The position numbers and the translations under genes were made by a program. From Epiperipatus broadwayi (taxonomy: Eukaryota > Onychophora > Udeonychophora > Euonychophora > Peripatidae), in assembly GCA_028023455.1 (NCBI GenBank), contig JAQFVV010006428.1, positions 603,501-667,500 of the forward strand: 64,000 bases of DNA. The letters are read 5' to 3'. Positions 1 to 11,650 of the stretch are shown one piece after another (the stretch's first letter is position 1; each line of letters opens with the position of its first letter). The notes beneath the pieces are model-generated. The model had not been told where the DNA came from and searched no databases. It saw nothing but the letters and a program-made list of their open reading frames with translations.

Positions 1-1016
1 TCTTTTTTTTAAAAAAAAAAGTGAAAGTAAAAAAAAGAGATAAATATATGAAAAAAAAAAACAATTTGTTTGCTGTATTCTATTTTTTACCAGCATGAAG
101 TACATTCTGGGGACATGGAAAAGTACTATTTCAGTGTATGAATTGCATCCTTTGAATTAAAGTTCATTAGCCTTGAACTTGATTGGTCTGGTTAGACACC
201 CTTCTGTGGTACTAAACCATTGTAATGAATGTCTAAAATAGTTTTTTTTTATGAAGCTATTTGCATTATAAACAGCTGAAATTCCATGAAGGTTGTTAGT
301 CATGCCTACTGTGGTTCTGGCCACTAATAGGCTTGTCTTCTCTCTAATGAATAACCATGTCAATGCAAAATTGTCCAGGGAAAGACTATGTTATTATGAT
401 ATGATTTTAGCTGGCATAATTTATTGATAAATGTGGATGGATGAGTCCTAATGTTGTTGCCTATCAGGAAGGTGCAATGAATACACCAGAAGTCAAACAA
501 AGTAAATGTGGCTGCACACACTGCAAAAATGTTTAATCATTCAAGGAACTGTGTTAAGTGGTGGATGGAAGTTATTGGCTTTCTGTAAGCATTTTAACAT
601 AATTTGCCATGTGGAGTTTAATGCTTGGCAATCATATATTATTATTACTATTCTTATTCTTGTGTTTAAAGTATAAAGTTTAAGATTATTTGTTTTTGGT
701 TTTTGCTTAACTAAAACTCATTCAAGATTTTCTTCTAGTGAGTTAGATTGTGACCATATAAGTGACAGAAAAATGAGAAAGGGAAACTAATATTTATGTT
801 TTAAACAGGTATAACATTTATAATGCTATATAAACTTGTTGACATTTCTCATTCATTAAAATATTCTTCATAGTGATGGAATAATTATTAGATTTTTTTA
901 TTATAAATCTCCAATTTCTATGAACCAAAAGTGTAAATTAACGGTTCAACTGGATTAGAAATCGTATTTGATTATAGTTAAGAAGAAAAAATTAAAATTA
1001 AAATAGTAAACAATAT
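1..1016. other. No gene seen; presumed intron of the P4HA-like gene
   Basis: AT-rich sequence with a few short antisense open frames that show no recognisable motif. It starts with a poly(T)/poly(A) run. No exon homologous to earlier P4HA parts was found here. Confidence 0.5.
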
Positions 1017-1055
1017 ATATCTATCTGTCTGTCTACCTTTCTATCTATCTATCCA

Positions 1056-1130
<75 letters not shown>
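1017..1130. repeat. (ATCT)n microsatellite
   Basis: Tetranucleotide run of ATCT units, imperfect at the left (CTGT and ATCC variants) and perfect over roughly 1055-1128. Confidence 0.95.
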
Positions 1131-1387
1131 ATGTATTCTACATATATTTATCATTTATTTTTTATTAAAATCGTGATTTTTATTACCTTAATAATAATTG
1201 GAATATTTGTTTTATAATTTATCTATGTCTGTATTTTTATATTATGCATTATGTTAACTATTTATTTATATAATTTTATAAATTTGATTGTTAGATATTT
1301 CAATCTACTGTAATAATTTTTGATATTTGTTAATAGATAAATTCACAATAGACTAGTTACATTTCTATAATCAATATACATATTTAG

Positions 1388-1546
1388 ATGTTTCAGAGCA
1401 TACATCATTATATTTTCCTGATGATGAGGATTTTAAAGGAGTTTGTATAGCTATAAGTCGATTGTTAGATACATACAATTTGAATATTAGTTCTTTGGCA
1501 AGTGGAAATATAATTTCTGGAATGCATCCAGTTAATGAATTGTCGG
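1388..1546 (+). CDS. P4HA-like gene, exon a: end of N-terminal domain
   Basis: This is a coding exon of a collagen prolyl 4-hydroxylase alpha-like protein, an ER-lumenal enzyme subunit that hydroxylates prolines in collagen-type chains. The frame is open and reads FPDDEDFKGVCIAISRLLDT followed by YNL. This matches the family's conserved block of an acidic ED pair, a short hydrophobic helix and a RLQDTYNL-type motif at the end of the N-terminal domain. The exon ends TCG G|GTAATG, leaving one base. That base joins the CA that opens the exon at 47512 to make GCA, so the phases agree. The acceptor is probably TTTAG before 1388; TTTCAG before 1397 is an alternative in the same frame. Upstream exons (signal peptide, dimerisation helices) must lie left of the window. 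The exon is known by motif and phase only. The minus-strand reading of this stretch shows no protein motif. Confidence 0.82.
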
Positions 1547-1678
1547 GTAATGTATAATTTCTTGCAAGAAATATTTGTTTGTATAATATAAATGCAAGTA
1601 TGTACAAACATGTTTTTAGAATTTTAATGTATTTATTTGTAATATATATATAAATTTATTTATAAATATTAGAACATA

Positions 1679-1847
1679 CAGGACTTGAAAGTTTATAAAA
1701 AAAAAAATACATCTATAAACGTCACTTAGGAGCGCTTTCAACTATCCTTGTAGTTTTTGTTTGATTATTTGACAAATACTACAAGTATAGTTGAAAACCT
1801 CCTAAGTGACATTTATAGATATATTTTTTATAAACTTTTAAGTACTG
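1679..1847. mobile_element. Palindromic mariner-like MITE
   Basis: The two halves are near-perfect inverted copies, starting CAGGACTTGAAAGTTTATAA and ending TTATAAACTTTTAAGTACTG. The inner arms share the block around GTCACTTAGGAG. A TA dinucleotide precedes the left end, as expected for Tc1/mariner insertions, but the right flank is TC. There is no room for a transposase, so it is non-autonomous. Flanking AT-rich sequence (about 1649-1880) also pairs. Confidence 0.7.
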
Positions 1848-4084
1848 TCTTTTGTAATATTTATTTATAAATTTATGTATATTATTTTGAAGAAGTACAG
1901 TCATCGATTTGTAATGTTATATATATAATATAAACAAACAATTTAACGGTAAAAAAAGTTGTTTATATATATAATATTTTTATAACCGCTATTATACTTT
2001 TACATTTAATATATATATATTATAACAAGTATGTTATACATGTACAAATGTATATAAACTTAAAAGGAAAAGTAGAAATAAACACAGACATAAATTTTTG
2101 CTGATATTTTCTACATTTCACTTGGAATAAAAGAAATAAATAAAGTGTTAAGTAACTCTTAATTAAAACAGAATTTTATTATGAAATAAATGTTTCAAAC
2201 AGGTCTAATAAATATTGTTATTTGTTATTCCGAGCTGCTGTTTGTTGTTGGCTGTAGCAGAGAGTTTACAGAATAGCTACCATGAACAGATGTAGCTGAA
2301 GGCAGAACAGTAGACCCAGGAAATGCTACTATTTTCCTTCACAGTTGGAGGAAAATGACCCACTTCTTTGTATTGAAATTCATAGCCTTAAATGTGGAGA
2401 GGACAGCTGATTTTCTAAAATCTATCAAACCAAGACAGCTAGCTTACCTGAAGCCAAATCCAAGACATCATACTTGCCTTAAATTTATCAAATCCCAGGC
2501 AGAAGGGAACTGATTCATTGCCAAGGTTTACCTGCTATAACATCTTGATTATGACTTTCCTGAACTGGTCCCATCAAAAGGAATCATCAATTGATGAGAA
2601 AGTTATACATATGCTGCTGTGTCTATATGCAGAGAAGCACCGATAAATGTATATACAAAAGTGAGTTGTTTTAAAATTTCTAATATTTAAATTAAAGTCA
2701 TTGTGATTAGTTAAAGGAAACTTATAATAGCATTATATTGTAGGATAGTGAGTTCAAATACTACATTACTATCCACAAAGATTTCAGAAAGAAAGTGGGA
2801 GAAATATTTTTTTTCTATTCAACTGATTTTATCAGTGAAAGAGGACAATATTAATATTTTTGAATAGTTTAACATGTATATTTAAGAATTAAAGTTTTTA
2901 AGCATATATAAATAGTTGTCTGAAGCTACAAACTATAAATCATTTTTCTAAGTCGATTTAGTAACTTTCTATATTTAACTTATATCTAATAAATTATGAC
3001 TTTGTTCTCTCCTAATAATATATTTTTATATACTTGTCATTGCTAATTTATTTTATGACTTTTGGTTTTAACAATATTAATAATCTTTGGCTTTTAATAT
3101 CATTTAAACTACTGTTAATAGGCAAGTTTTATATACTCGAATGTATGTGCAAGAGTGTGTGTATGTACAATCATTAAAATTTAAACATTTACAGATATAT
3201 TAAAAAGGGTTTACAATAGTTTGATTTTCTATGCAAAAAGGTTTTCTTTTTATATTATTTGAATTAAATCCTTTTTTTTTATTTAAAGATATTTAAAAAA
3301 AGGGAAAGATGGTCAATTTTAAAAAGGTTAAGAAAGATTGTAAATTCTAAAAAAGATTTCAGTCTAGTGTTAAAAAAACCTTAGAGAGATAAAATCAATT
3401 TTTAACCTAACTTCAGTGTGAGAAAATAGAGAATGAGAAAAATACTCATTAGTAAGCAGTTTTAAATTAAAAAAGAACTGTTGATCATTTTAGACAACCC
3501 AAAGAATAAGATAAAGATCAAAGAGACCTCAGATCAGTTTGGGCCACACCAAATAATAAATTTTGAAGATGTTTATATCACAGATGCACTGATAAGGTTT
3601 CTTTTACAAATAATCAGGTATCCAGCACACATATAGTCTGAAAGAAAGATTTATAAGAAAGAGGATTCATAAGTCTGATTACTTCTTGGATCCAACACAT
3701 CGCTATTATTATATATATTTTAAAGAATAATACAGCAATATGGAGAGGTAAAAATATATTTTGTTGGATGGTCCTGTCAACCAATCAAAAGAACTCTAGT
3801 ACATCTGAAGAGTTAAATCTGAAAAGTATTTAAAATGATCCATGGATAATCTGCTGTTGGTGGATCACAACCAAATACCATGTAAAATGCCAGTAAAATA
3901 TATCTAGAGCAGAAAATATTTATTTATCTATTAGCATATCTATAAAAAGAAAGAAGGAAGAAATTAAAAACCCATCACAGTACTAAATTAGTGTCCTGTA
4001 AAGAAACACAATCTGTGCAACATCATTATCATCAACACAGGAAAATCCAAAGAAGAATTATAAGCTGATAAATAGAGGAAAACT
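1848..4084. other. No gene seen; GC-richer island at about 2230-2640
   Basis: Intronic sequence. Positions 2230-2640 are clearly less AT-rich than the surroundings and hold no long open frame or known motif; this is probably an unrecognised old repeat. The rest is A-rich low-complexity sequence. Confidence 0.4.
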
Positions 4085-4510
4085 CTCCATACAGTATTGC
4101 CACCTGTGCTAAACAGAGTAATCAATGGATGCCAGAAGGCTTGTGCATAAAATCTCTATCTAATGCCTACTCATCCAATATCCCCAGACTAGTTTCTGGC
4201 TTGTGGCCTTCGTCAGTGAGGAGCTTTGGATCTGAGAGCACTGCATCTAGATCTTAGGATCTAATGCAACCCTCTAGCAACCACCTTTTATCTCTACTTA
4301 AGTACAAAACTATGAGAATGAAATTGAAAACACAAAAAATATTTTCAATCTAAGCTCAATAGCTTATATAGTCATATGGGTCTGAACTCAGTTCAGCACC
4401 CATACATTTTGGTGTCTTTGGCTCTTTTACAACCATAGCCACCACTATCCTATTAGGCAGGATTGGTGTTAAACCATTAAGCATCACATGATCATGTGAA
4501 GAATTATAAG
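4085..4510 (-). repeat. Dispersed repeat family A, copy 1
   Basis: Shares long blocks with 25805-26123 (opposite orientation) and 55830-56250 (same orientation). Shared blocks include AATCAATGGATGCCAGAAGG, CCAATATCCCCAGACTAGTT and CATCACATGATCATG. The segment from 4370 to 4500 is shared only with the copy near 56 kb. No coding potential was seen. Confidence 0.8.
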
Positions 4511-5258
4511 TCTAAGCTTAAGAACAGAACTTTTCAAGTAAACTGTTGTAATTGATATATCTATGCATGTTAAACATTGGTATTTTTCTGAATTCAAATT
4601 TTTTAACCTTAAAGAAACTGACTTTAAATGAAATTCCTTAAACTCATTGAAATACTCTCTACATCAAAAATAAAAGAAGAACCTAGTAGTATCAGTTTTA
4701 TTTTCTCAATGATTACTAACAATTTTCTTTTTAAGTAAATCCATTTATCTCTCTCTCTAAGTATTAAAATAAGAATCAATTGTTAGAAAGGGTTTTTCAA
4801 TTATGATGGATATTGACTTTATCAATATACACTTTATCAATATACTATGTGTTATTTCATTATCATTATGTGTGCTCATTATTATGTATGTAATTTTTTC
4901 AATAAAATGTTTTTATTATGTATTAATTCAGGTATCATGAAAAATATGTTATTCTTATCATTTATAAAGGTTAAACCCAAGATTTAGTAATAATAATGGG
5001 AAGTAACACACACACCTAGTGAAATATATGCTTACATGAATATGTGGAGTATGAATGTCCAAATCGATGAGGGTAAAAATTTAGTATAATAAGAAATAGA
5101 CTCTAAAGTAATTAGCAACCTAGATTAATGAAAATTGAGATAAATAATTAGAAACAGATCTTTTTTAATTATTCCCATTTTTATATTCTAATGAACTTTC
5201 TCTATCTATTCCTCAATTATTATTTTTTAAGATTATGTTTCAATGATAAGTTTTATTG

Positions 5259-5266
5259 TCTTAGAG
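5259..5266. repeat. Target-site duplication (left) of hAT element
   Basis: TCTTAGAG here matches TTTTAGAG at 7321-7328 in 7 of 8 positions. Eight base pairs is the hAT superfamily duplication length. Confidence 0.75.
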
Positions 5267-7320
5267 CCGTAATCTTCAACCTTTTCACACCTGCAGACTG
5301 GCAAAAATAAGGATAAGATTTCATGGACTGGTAGAAGTTTACAGATAAATTTTCTTATAGATATAACCTGCTTTGCCTTAAATAAGCATAATTGTTATAA
5401 CTGACCCAAACGGCATGCTAGTTATTGTGTATTGTAATGGTGTCTTACCTTCACTTGCTGAACACTTTTTCTCAAGTTGCACAGTTATACAGAAAACAGT
5501 ACAATAACAATTGTTCTCATTAATGTGCTTGCATTTCTACATTTATTATTTCATTGTTAAAACATGCAAGAATAAAATGTTATTCACTTGAATGTTGGGA
5601 AATATCACAGCTAGTGTAATTACATGACAATGATTATGATAAATATAATATCTGTATTTAATGTTAAATATACAAGATGAAGTTATATATATATGGCAGT
5701 TGTCTTTTGATAGTAGTAAGAGCAAAATAGACATCGCATAATTAAAATCACTGTACAGCCAAAAAAAGTCACCATATTTTAAATCTGAAAAAATAAACTG
5801 AAACATGTAAATGTCTGAAGTTTTGATGTTATTGAAATTTGTTTTTGTGCTGGTGCATTGAAAGAATCAAGTAATTAATAAGAAAAGTTTTTTTTTAAAA
5901 AAATGGCAAAATAGACATCGCGTAATAGAAATAAAGCCAAAAAAAATTGTTGTATAGTCACCGTCTTTTTTTTTTAAAAAAAGGACAATGAAAGTTGAAA
6001 AAGTCAAAAGTTTTGATCTTATTTTTATTTATTTTTTTTTTTTGGGGGGGAGTGGGTTGAGAAATACTTTGTCTTCACTGAGACAAAAGATAGAGACCAA
6101 AGTTATTTTTTGTTTTTATTCTTAAAAAAAGGTAACAGAAATTGGTTTTAAAAATAAAAGTTTTAGTATTTTAGTGGTATACAAATAAAGCCAAAAAAAA
6201 TATCACCTTATAGACCAATAAAAAGAAGGCATATTTTTAAACAAAAGAAAAAAGAAAACAAAACTTGAAAAAGTCAAAAGTTTTAATCTTATTTTAATTT
6301 GGGGGTGGGGTGGATTGAAAAATACTTTGTAAAAGTTAGAGACAGAAATTTTTTGATTGTTTTTTTTTTTTAAAAAAAGGTGATAGAAATTGATTTCAAA
6401 AATAATAGTTAAAGCCAAAAAGATCTTATTTTATTTTATTTTTTTTGGGTAGGGGAGTGGGTTGAGAAATACTTTGTCTTGACTGAGACAAAAAATAGAG
6501 ACAAAAGTTATTTTTGGTTTGTTTTTATTTTTAAAAATAGGTAATAAAAATTGGTTTTAAAAATAAAAGTTTTAGTATATCAGCAGTATACAAATAAAGG
6601 CAAAAAATATCACCTTATAGGCCAAAAAAAGTGGCCGTATTTTTAAACAAAAACAAAAAAACTGAAACTTGAAAAAGTCAAAAGTTTTGATCTTACTTTA
6701 TTTTGCGGTGGGGGTGTGTGTTGAGAAATACTTTGTAAAAGTTAGAGACAGAAGTTATTTTTTGGTTTTTATTTAAAAAAAGGTAACAAAAATTTATTTC
6801 AAAAATAAAAGTTAAAGCCAAAAAAAAATCGCCGTATAGCCAAAAAAAAAAAAAAAAACCCACTAAAAATGAAATATTAAAAGAGGGAGTAGAAAAAATT
6901 TAAGAGATCAAAAAAAGTCACATTACATTTTGTTTTAACACATAAACAATGCTGACAAGCAGCTGCTATTAGCTATAAAAAGACAACTGGAGTTCGTATA
7001 ATAAACAATTTTTTTTTTAATTTTGATTTTTTTAAAAAAAATAATAAAAAATTTAATTCCACCCCTCACCCCCTAAACATCTGCGATAAATAGAAAAACA
7101 AATTAATTTATGTATGATTGATTAGATTTTGTTTTTGTTCTGTTTCTTTTTTTTTTAATCGGGTATGCGATAAAAAAATAAATAAAAATTGTTTATATTA
7201 ATTAAAAGTTTAAAATCTTATTATTTTGTTATTACAAACTTTCTTGACAGTCTAGCACAGACTGGAAGAAAACTTCTGTGGCCCAGTTCCAGTTCACAGA
7301 CTGGTGGTTGAAGACCACTG
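5267..7320. mobile_element. Non-autonomous hAT element, 2054 bp
   Basis: The ends are inverted copies: left CCGTAATCTTCAACC, and right (reverse complement) CAGTGGTCTTCAACC. This is the typical hAT terminal repeat (CAGTGGTTCTCAACC-type), and an imperfect 8-bp duplication flanks it. No transposase frame was found. The interior is mostly the tandem array at about 5880-6860 and other A-rich sequence, so the element would depend on a transposase made elsewhere. Confidence 0.8.
5880..6860. repeat. Higher-order tandem array inside the hAT element
   Basis: Blocks built around TTGAGAAATACTTTGT, AAAGCCAAAAAAA and GAAAAAGTCAAAAGTTTTGAT recur. The TTGAGAAATACTTTGT motif falls at about 6056, 6313, 6461 and 6720, giving alternating spacings of about 257, 148 and 259 bases. 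The true repeat unit is therefore about 405-407 bp, made of two unequal subunits. Alternate copies carry TCTTCACTGAGAC or AAAAGTTAGAGAC after the motif. Confidence 0.78.
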
Positions 7321-7328
7321 TTTTAGAG
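7321..7328. repeat. Target-site duplication (right) of hAT element
   Basis: TTTTAGAG, the partner of TCTTAGAG at 5259-5266. Confidence 0.75.
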
Positions 7329-7339
7329 GGTTACATGAG

Positions 7340-7815
7340 TTTTACATAGCTTGGATTGCTGTGTTTACATGGCCAATCTGTAGTTGTACATTTACATGTA
7401 TAAGAGTTTATTTATTGTTTTATACAGAATTGCAGGAAATTTTACATGCTGTGGATTAGTTACATAGTTTTACATAGTTTGAATGGCTGTGGTTATTTGG
7501 TCAATTCATAGATATAAGTTTACATATATAAAAGTTGATTTATTGATTTACACAAGATTACAAAAATTTGTTCATGCTGTGGATTAGTTACAAGGGCTTT
7601 ACATGGCTTGGATTGCTGTGGTTTTATAGGCAGTCTGTAGTTGTAGGTTTATGTATGTAAAAGTTGATATATTTATGCTGTGAATAAGTTACAAAGATTT
7701 TACATACCTTGGATTGCTGTGGTTACATGGGTAATCTGTAGCTGTATTTTTAGATATGTAAAAGTTGTTTTATTAATTTGTACAAGATTACATAAATTTT
7801 ACATGGTATGGACTG
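7340..7815. repeat. Minisatellite, unit about 100-130 bp, about four copies
   Basis: The block GCTTGGATTGCTGTGGTTACATGG, followed by AATCTGTAGTTGTA and ATGTAAAAGTTGAT, recurs near 7350, 7479, 7607 and 7709 with substitutions and small deletions. It starts directly after the right end of the hAT element. Confidence 0.8.
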
Positions 7816-7945
7816 CTATATCTACAGATGCAATCCAGGTTTAGTTTTATAGATGATTGAGTTGCCTTGATCACATAGGTGAGAAATCTCTATGGTACTG
7901 TGGCAATTGTCTGTGAAGGCTGCACTGGGGTGAGATCAATGCCAA

Positions 7946-8395
7946 TTATTTTTTTAACTTTTTAGAGTTATGGATCTTCCTTGGGTTACCAGATTTTTGC
8001 TTGGCTTCCATTAAGAATGTGGGTTTGGGAGAGTGTTGGTCTGGGTGGGGGTCCTGGTGGGATTGACATGCCTGTTTTCTGGTGCATTTTACTAGATGAG
8101 TGTTGTAGATAGGTGGTGGTACAGCTATGTTAGAATTGGTTGCAATTGTTAAGTTGGAGTTTGTAGTGAGTTGATCAGACTCTGCATCTAGATGTGTGAT
8201 AGAGGTGGAAGCTGAGTACAGCATTTGATGAAGTTTAAGTATGAGATCCATGAATAGAGTATTCTGATATCTAGAGGGGGTGAGTGGTACAGCTAGGTTC
8301 GAAATGGTTGCAATTGTTGAGTTGGAGTTTTCTGTCAGTTGGTCAGACTCTGAGTCTGGCTGTGTTAGAAGTGATGGCCAAATGAAGCTTTTCAT
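7946..8395 (-). CDS. Hypothetical 149-codon open frame with internal repeat
   Basis: This is the longest minus-strand frame in this part of the intron. The predicted protein is rich in Ser, Thr and Asn. It contains a duplicated block of about 24 residues (SESDQLTENSNSTIATISN and a copy starting AESDQLTTNSNLTIATNSN), which comes from a DNA duplication with a period of about 172 bp (around 8110-8180 and 8285-8350). The C-terminal part is Lys- and Pro-rich. I recognise no domain. It could be a fragment of a retroelement ORF1 or a chance frame kept open by a repeat; no promoter or splice context supports expression. Confidence 0.25.
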   Translation of the reverse strand: MKSFIWPSLLTQPDSESDQLTENSNSTIATISNLAVPLTPSRYQNTLFMDLILKLHQMLYSASTSITHLDAESDQLTTNSNLTIATNSNIAVPPPIYNTHLVKCTRKQACQSHQDPHPDQHSPKPTFLMEAKQKSGNPRKIHNSKKLKK

Positions 8396-8499
8396 GTGAT
8401 TTAAATGTGAGATTAATGGCTAGTGTCCAGACAAAATCTAGGTAGTTAGGCTCAGAATTGCTAATAGAAGTGACATGTTTTTTTTTTTTGAAATTATCT

Positions 8500-9400
8500 A
8501 GTTACTTAATGATAGTTGAACATTTGAATGAAAAATTTAACACAAAATTGGGAATCAGTTACCAACTGATTGGAAATTAAAAAAAGGTACATAATGTTTT
8601 TTTTCATAGCCTAAGGTTTTGACTACTTGATATGCATAAACAGCCAGAGCTTGTTAACTGAAATGTGAACAAATGAACTAATTGCTGAGAACTTGAAATC
8701 AAATTTTTATTACTACAAAGATCAGAAATTGCTACAATAACATTAAAAATAAGAGTATGCTTGACTGATCTTTGGACTTTGAGACTCTGTGGTGGTATTT
8801 AATTGGGAAAAACACTGGTCATAAGATGGCTTTTTTAATTATCATTAGGTACCATGATTTCAATCGGAAGTTTGAATAAAAAATGTAAGTTGGAAGTAAG
8901 TAATCAGCTGATTAAAGGTATATTATTATTTTGTGTTAGACTAAGATTTCAAATTCTTTTTAAACATAAAAAACAGAGCTTTAACAAGTCTTATTTAGCA
9001 AGTGAATTGCTTCCTGGGAAATTTATAGCTGAATTTTTTTTTCTGAACAAACATCTGATTTTGCAATAGTAAAATTAAAAATTCACTTATGTTTGAATGA
9101 ACTTTGGATTTTGAAACTCGTGCTGGTTGGTAGAAATCATCTGCTCATGTAATTACTTTGTCACCATATTGTTTTCCAATACCATTGTTGGGCAACTTTT
9201 TTTAATTGCATTTTTGAATGAAAAGTGTAACACAAAATCATTAAACCATTACCAACTCATTGGAAACTGAAAATGGTATAACAGGATATGGTTTTTAACT
9301 TGCCAGGTTTAAACTTTGAGAACTTTTGGAGATTGACATGCTAGAGCATGCTGACCTGGGTGTGAACAAATGGATCTCTGCTGCTGAACTATTTTTTTAA
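8500..9400. repeat. Decayed tandem array, unit about 340 bp
   Basis: TGAATGAAAAATTTAACACA (about 8526) returns as TGAATGAAAAGTGTAACACA (about 9213). A weaker middle copy lies near 8870. TTTGGACTTTGAGACTCTG (8771) and TTTGGATTTTGAAACTCG (9103) are also about 335 apart. Copies are strongly diverged. Confidence 0.55.
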
Positions 9401-9578
9401 GATTATAGGGATAAAATTCATGGCATATACAATATGCAAGTATGTGTGTTCAACGGGTGTTTATAAAATTAAAGTGTTCCTTGGTATGAAACTTCTATTC
9501 ACCCACTAGAAATATATTAACATGAATATATCATGCTATATGATATTAATGATTGAGTTTAAATTACATTAGCGGAAA

Positions 9579-9829
<251 letters not shown>

Positions 9830-10204
9830 TGAATGAAACTACTTTTTATTAAAATAAAATCCTTGTTCTATTTCATCTTCAAGCAGTAAGTTAGAAATTG
9901 TATGTTATGCAAACAAGTGAAGATCAATATCAAAAGAATTATCAGGCTGAGTGCTTTTGAAACATTTAGTCCCCATATTCATAGCCTATCTTGAGAGTGT
10001 CAATTTTAGGTGTGGTTTTAAACAACTGGATAGTAATTTATGCAATTTTATTCAATGTCGTCATATAGTCCACTTTCTAGAAATGAAAAAACATGATTCT
10101 TTATGGTTTATTGTATTGTCATCATTCGCAATGAAACATGTTTCTTTTATTTTGTATTTAGTACCATTGCACTCTGTGCACTGTGCCATTACTGCTGTGG
10201 GTTA

Positions 10205-11470
10205 GAATACATGGCCTGTGGATATTTGGTGTGAGAGGAATATAGATTTACTTTCAGTTTTGTTTAGTACTTTCCTATATAAATAGTTGTGTTGAGAAGT
10301 TCTGATAATGATGTTGGCACAGGTCTTTCCATAGAACATTGCTTTACATCTGTCATTTGTGCATGAAATTTTGAACACTGCTTGTGCTATTTGATTGGGG
10401 GTGGTGGTATTTGAGCTTTGGTATTATTTATTAGTCTGTTCATTGATGGTGGGGTATGGAGTATAATTCAAAGGTCTCAGCAAATATTTTATAACATTTC
10501 TGGAAATTGAAGGTATGTAAGGTAGCAGTATTCTTGTTTTGTTGTTTCTAACAGTGTCAGTTCTTAATTTGTTATAAAATTTGTCTAATCCTTTTATTGA
10601 TAATGTTCTGTAAAAATGCAATGATTTTCAATTCTTTTGTATAGTATGTAAGGTTCCTTTTGCAGTCTGATTCAAATTGGCATAGCTGATTTCTGTGTAG
10701 GAAGGATGTAAATCCAGCTAATTTGTGCATATATGGTGAGTTTGAGTTTGGATGTATATATCCTCAAATTTCCAATGGCTTGACTATCATGGCATATGTG
10801 AGTTAGTTGGGGTCTCTATAAACTTGAATGTCCAGGTATTTAATGTTGTGCTGGGTGTCTTCTATTATGCTGTTAATTGTTAAAGTGATTTGTGCTTGCA
10901 GATCATTCTGAATATTCATTGTAGTTTTTCTGGTGCTGCTGTTAAGACATCATCAGTGTAGTGTCTATATATTATGTTTTGTTCAATTGGATAGTACTTA
11001 GCTAATATTTGTGTTTCATAATAATTGAGGAAAATACTAGCACTGATCACACTTGTTGGGAGACCCATAGGCTATCTGTTCTTCATTTTAAACCATTTAC
11101 CATTAAACATGGTCATAATCTTTCTGATCCATCCATTTCAAGAATCCCATAATGAAGCTCAGGTAATCCTGTGGGCAATTATTATTTATGAGTTGTTTTT
11201 ATAATGTATATCAAGCTTTCGTGGTTAATTAAGCCATATATCTCTGTTATATCTAGTGATGCAATACTAAATTCCATTTTGATTTCAGTTTATTTAATTT
11301 TATCAATGAACTCAAAATATGATTTAATTGAAAAGATTCCATAACCTATTCTTTCAAGAAGCCACTGATTTATCAGTTTTGCGGTATTGATGTAATAAGC
11401 TCCTCTGAAGTCTACCATAATTCTTAAAGGCACATTATGTTTATGTATCTTAATGTTAGCAAAGATACTC
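10205..11470 (-). pseudogene. Penelope-like element (reverse transcriptase and GIY-YIG), decayed
   Basis: Read on the minus strand in shifting frames, this carries the ordered motifs of Penelope-like retroelements. They are: IKIHKHNVPLRIMVDFRGAY (near 11440-11380; the family has GLPKIHK...VPLRPIVS); GLPTSVISASIFLNYYE (near 11070-11015; the PMGSPLSP motif); RHYTDDV, the polymerase YxDD box (near 10965); ILLPYIPSISRNVIKYLLRP (near 10535-10475; the region before the endonuclease); and FKISC...FYGKTC (near 10365-10325), a degraded GIY-YIG endonuclease. Many stops and frameshifts make it inactive. It abuts a repeat-family C fragment and a LINE fragment of the same orientation, both at higher coordinates. 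Confidence 0.8.
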
Positions 11471-11544
11471 AGGGATGTGGATGCCTATCTGATTGAAAAC
11501 CTTCTTGCATTTTACCCATTATATTATTTTCTTCCATCCATTTT

Positions 11545-11650
11545 TAATGAGATATTATTTTATATAGCACTGAAAAATTGAGTATTCATTTATAATTTAT
11601 CTTTAAAGTGCACGTGCATTGGCTTAATCGCTAACATTACTATTCCATCC
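11545..11650. mobile_element. MITE family C fragment
   Basis: GATATTATTTTATATAGCAC, then TGAGTATTCATTTATAA, then AGTGCACGTGCATTGGCTTAAT, shared with copies at 44021-44388, 54790-54900 and 56945-57235. It lies between the Penelope-like element and the LINE. Confidence 0.6.

Noticed and set aside
1371-1607. 78-codon minus-strand frame
   Set aside because: It is the shadow of the P4HA exon on the + strand.
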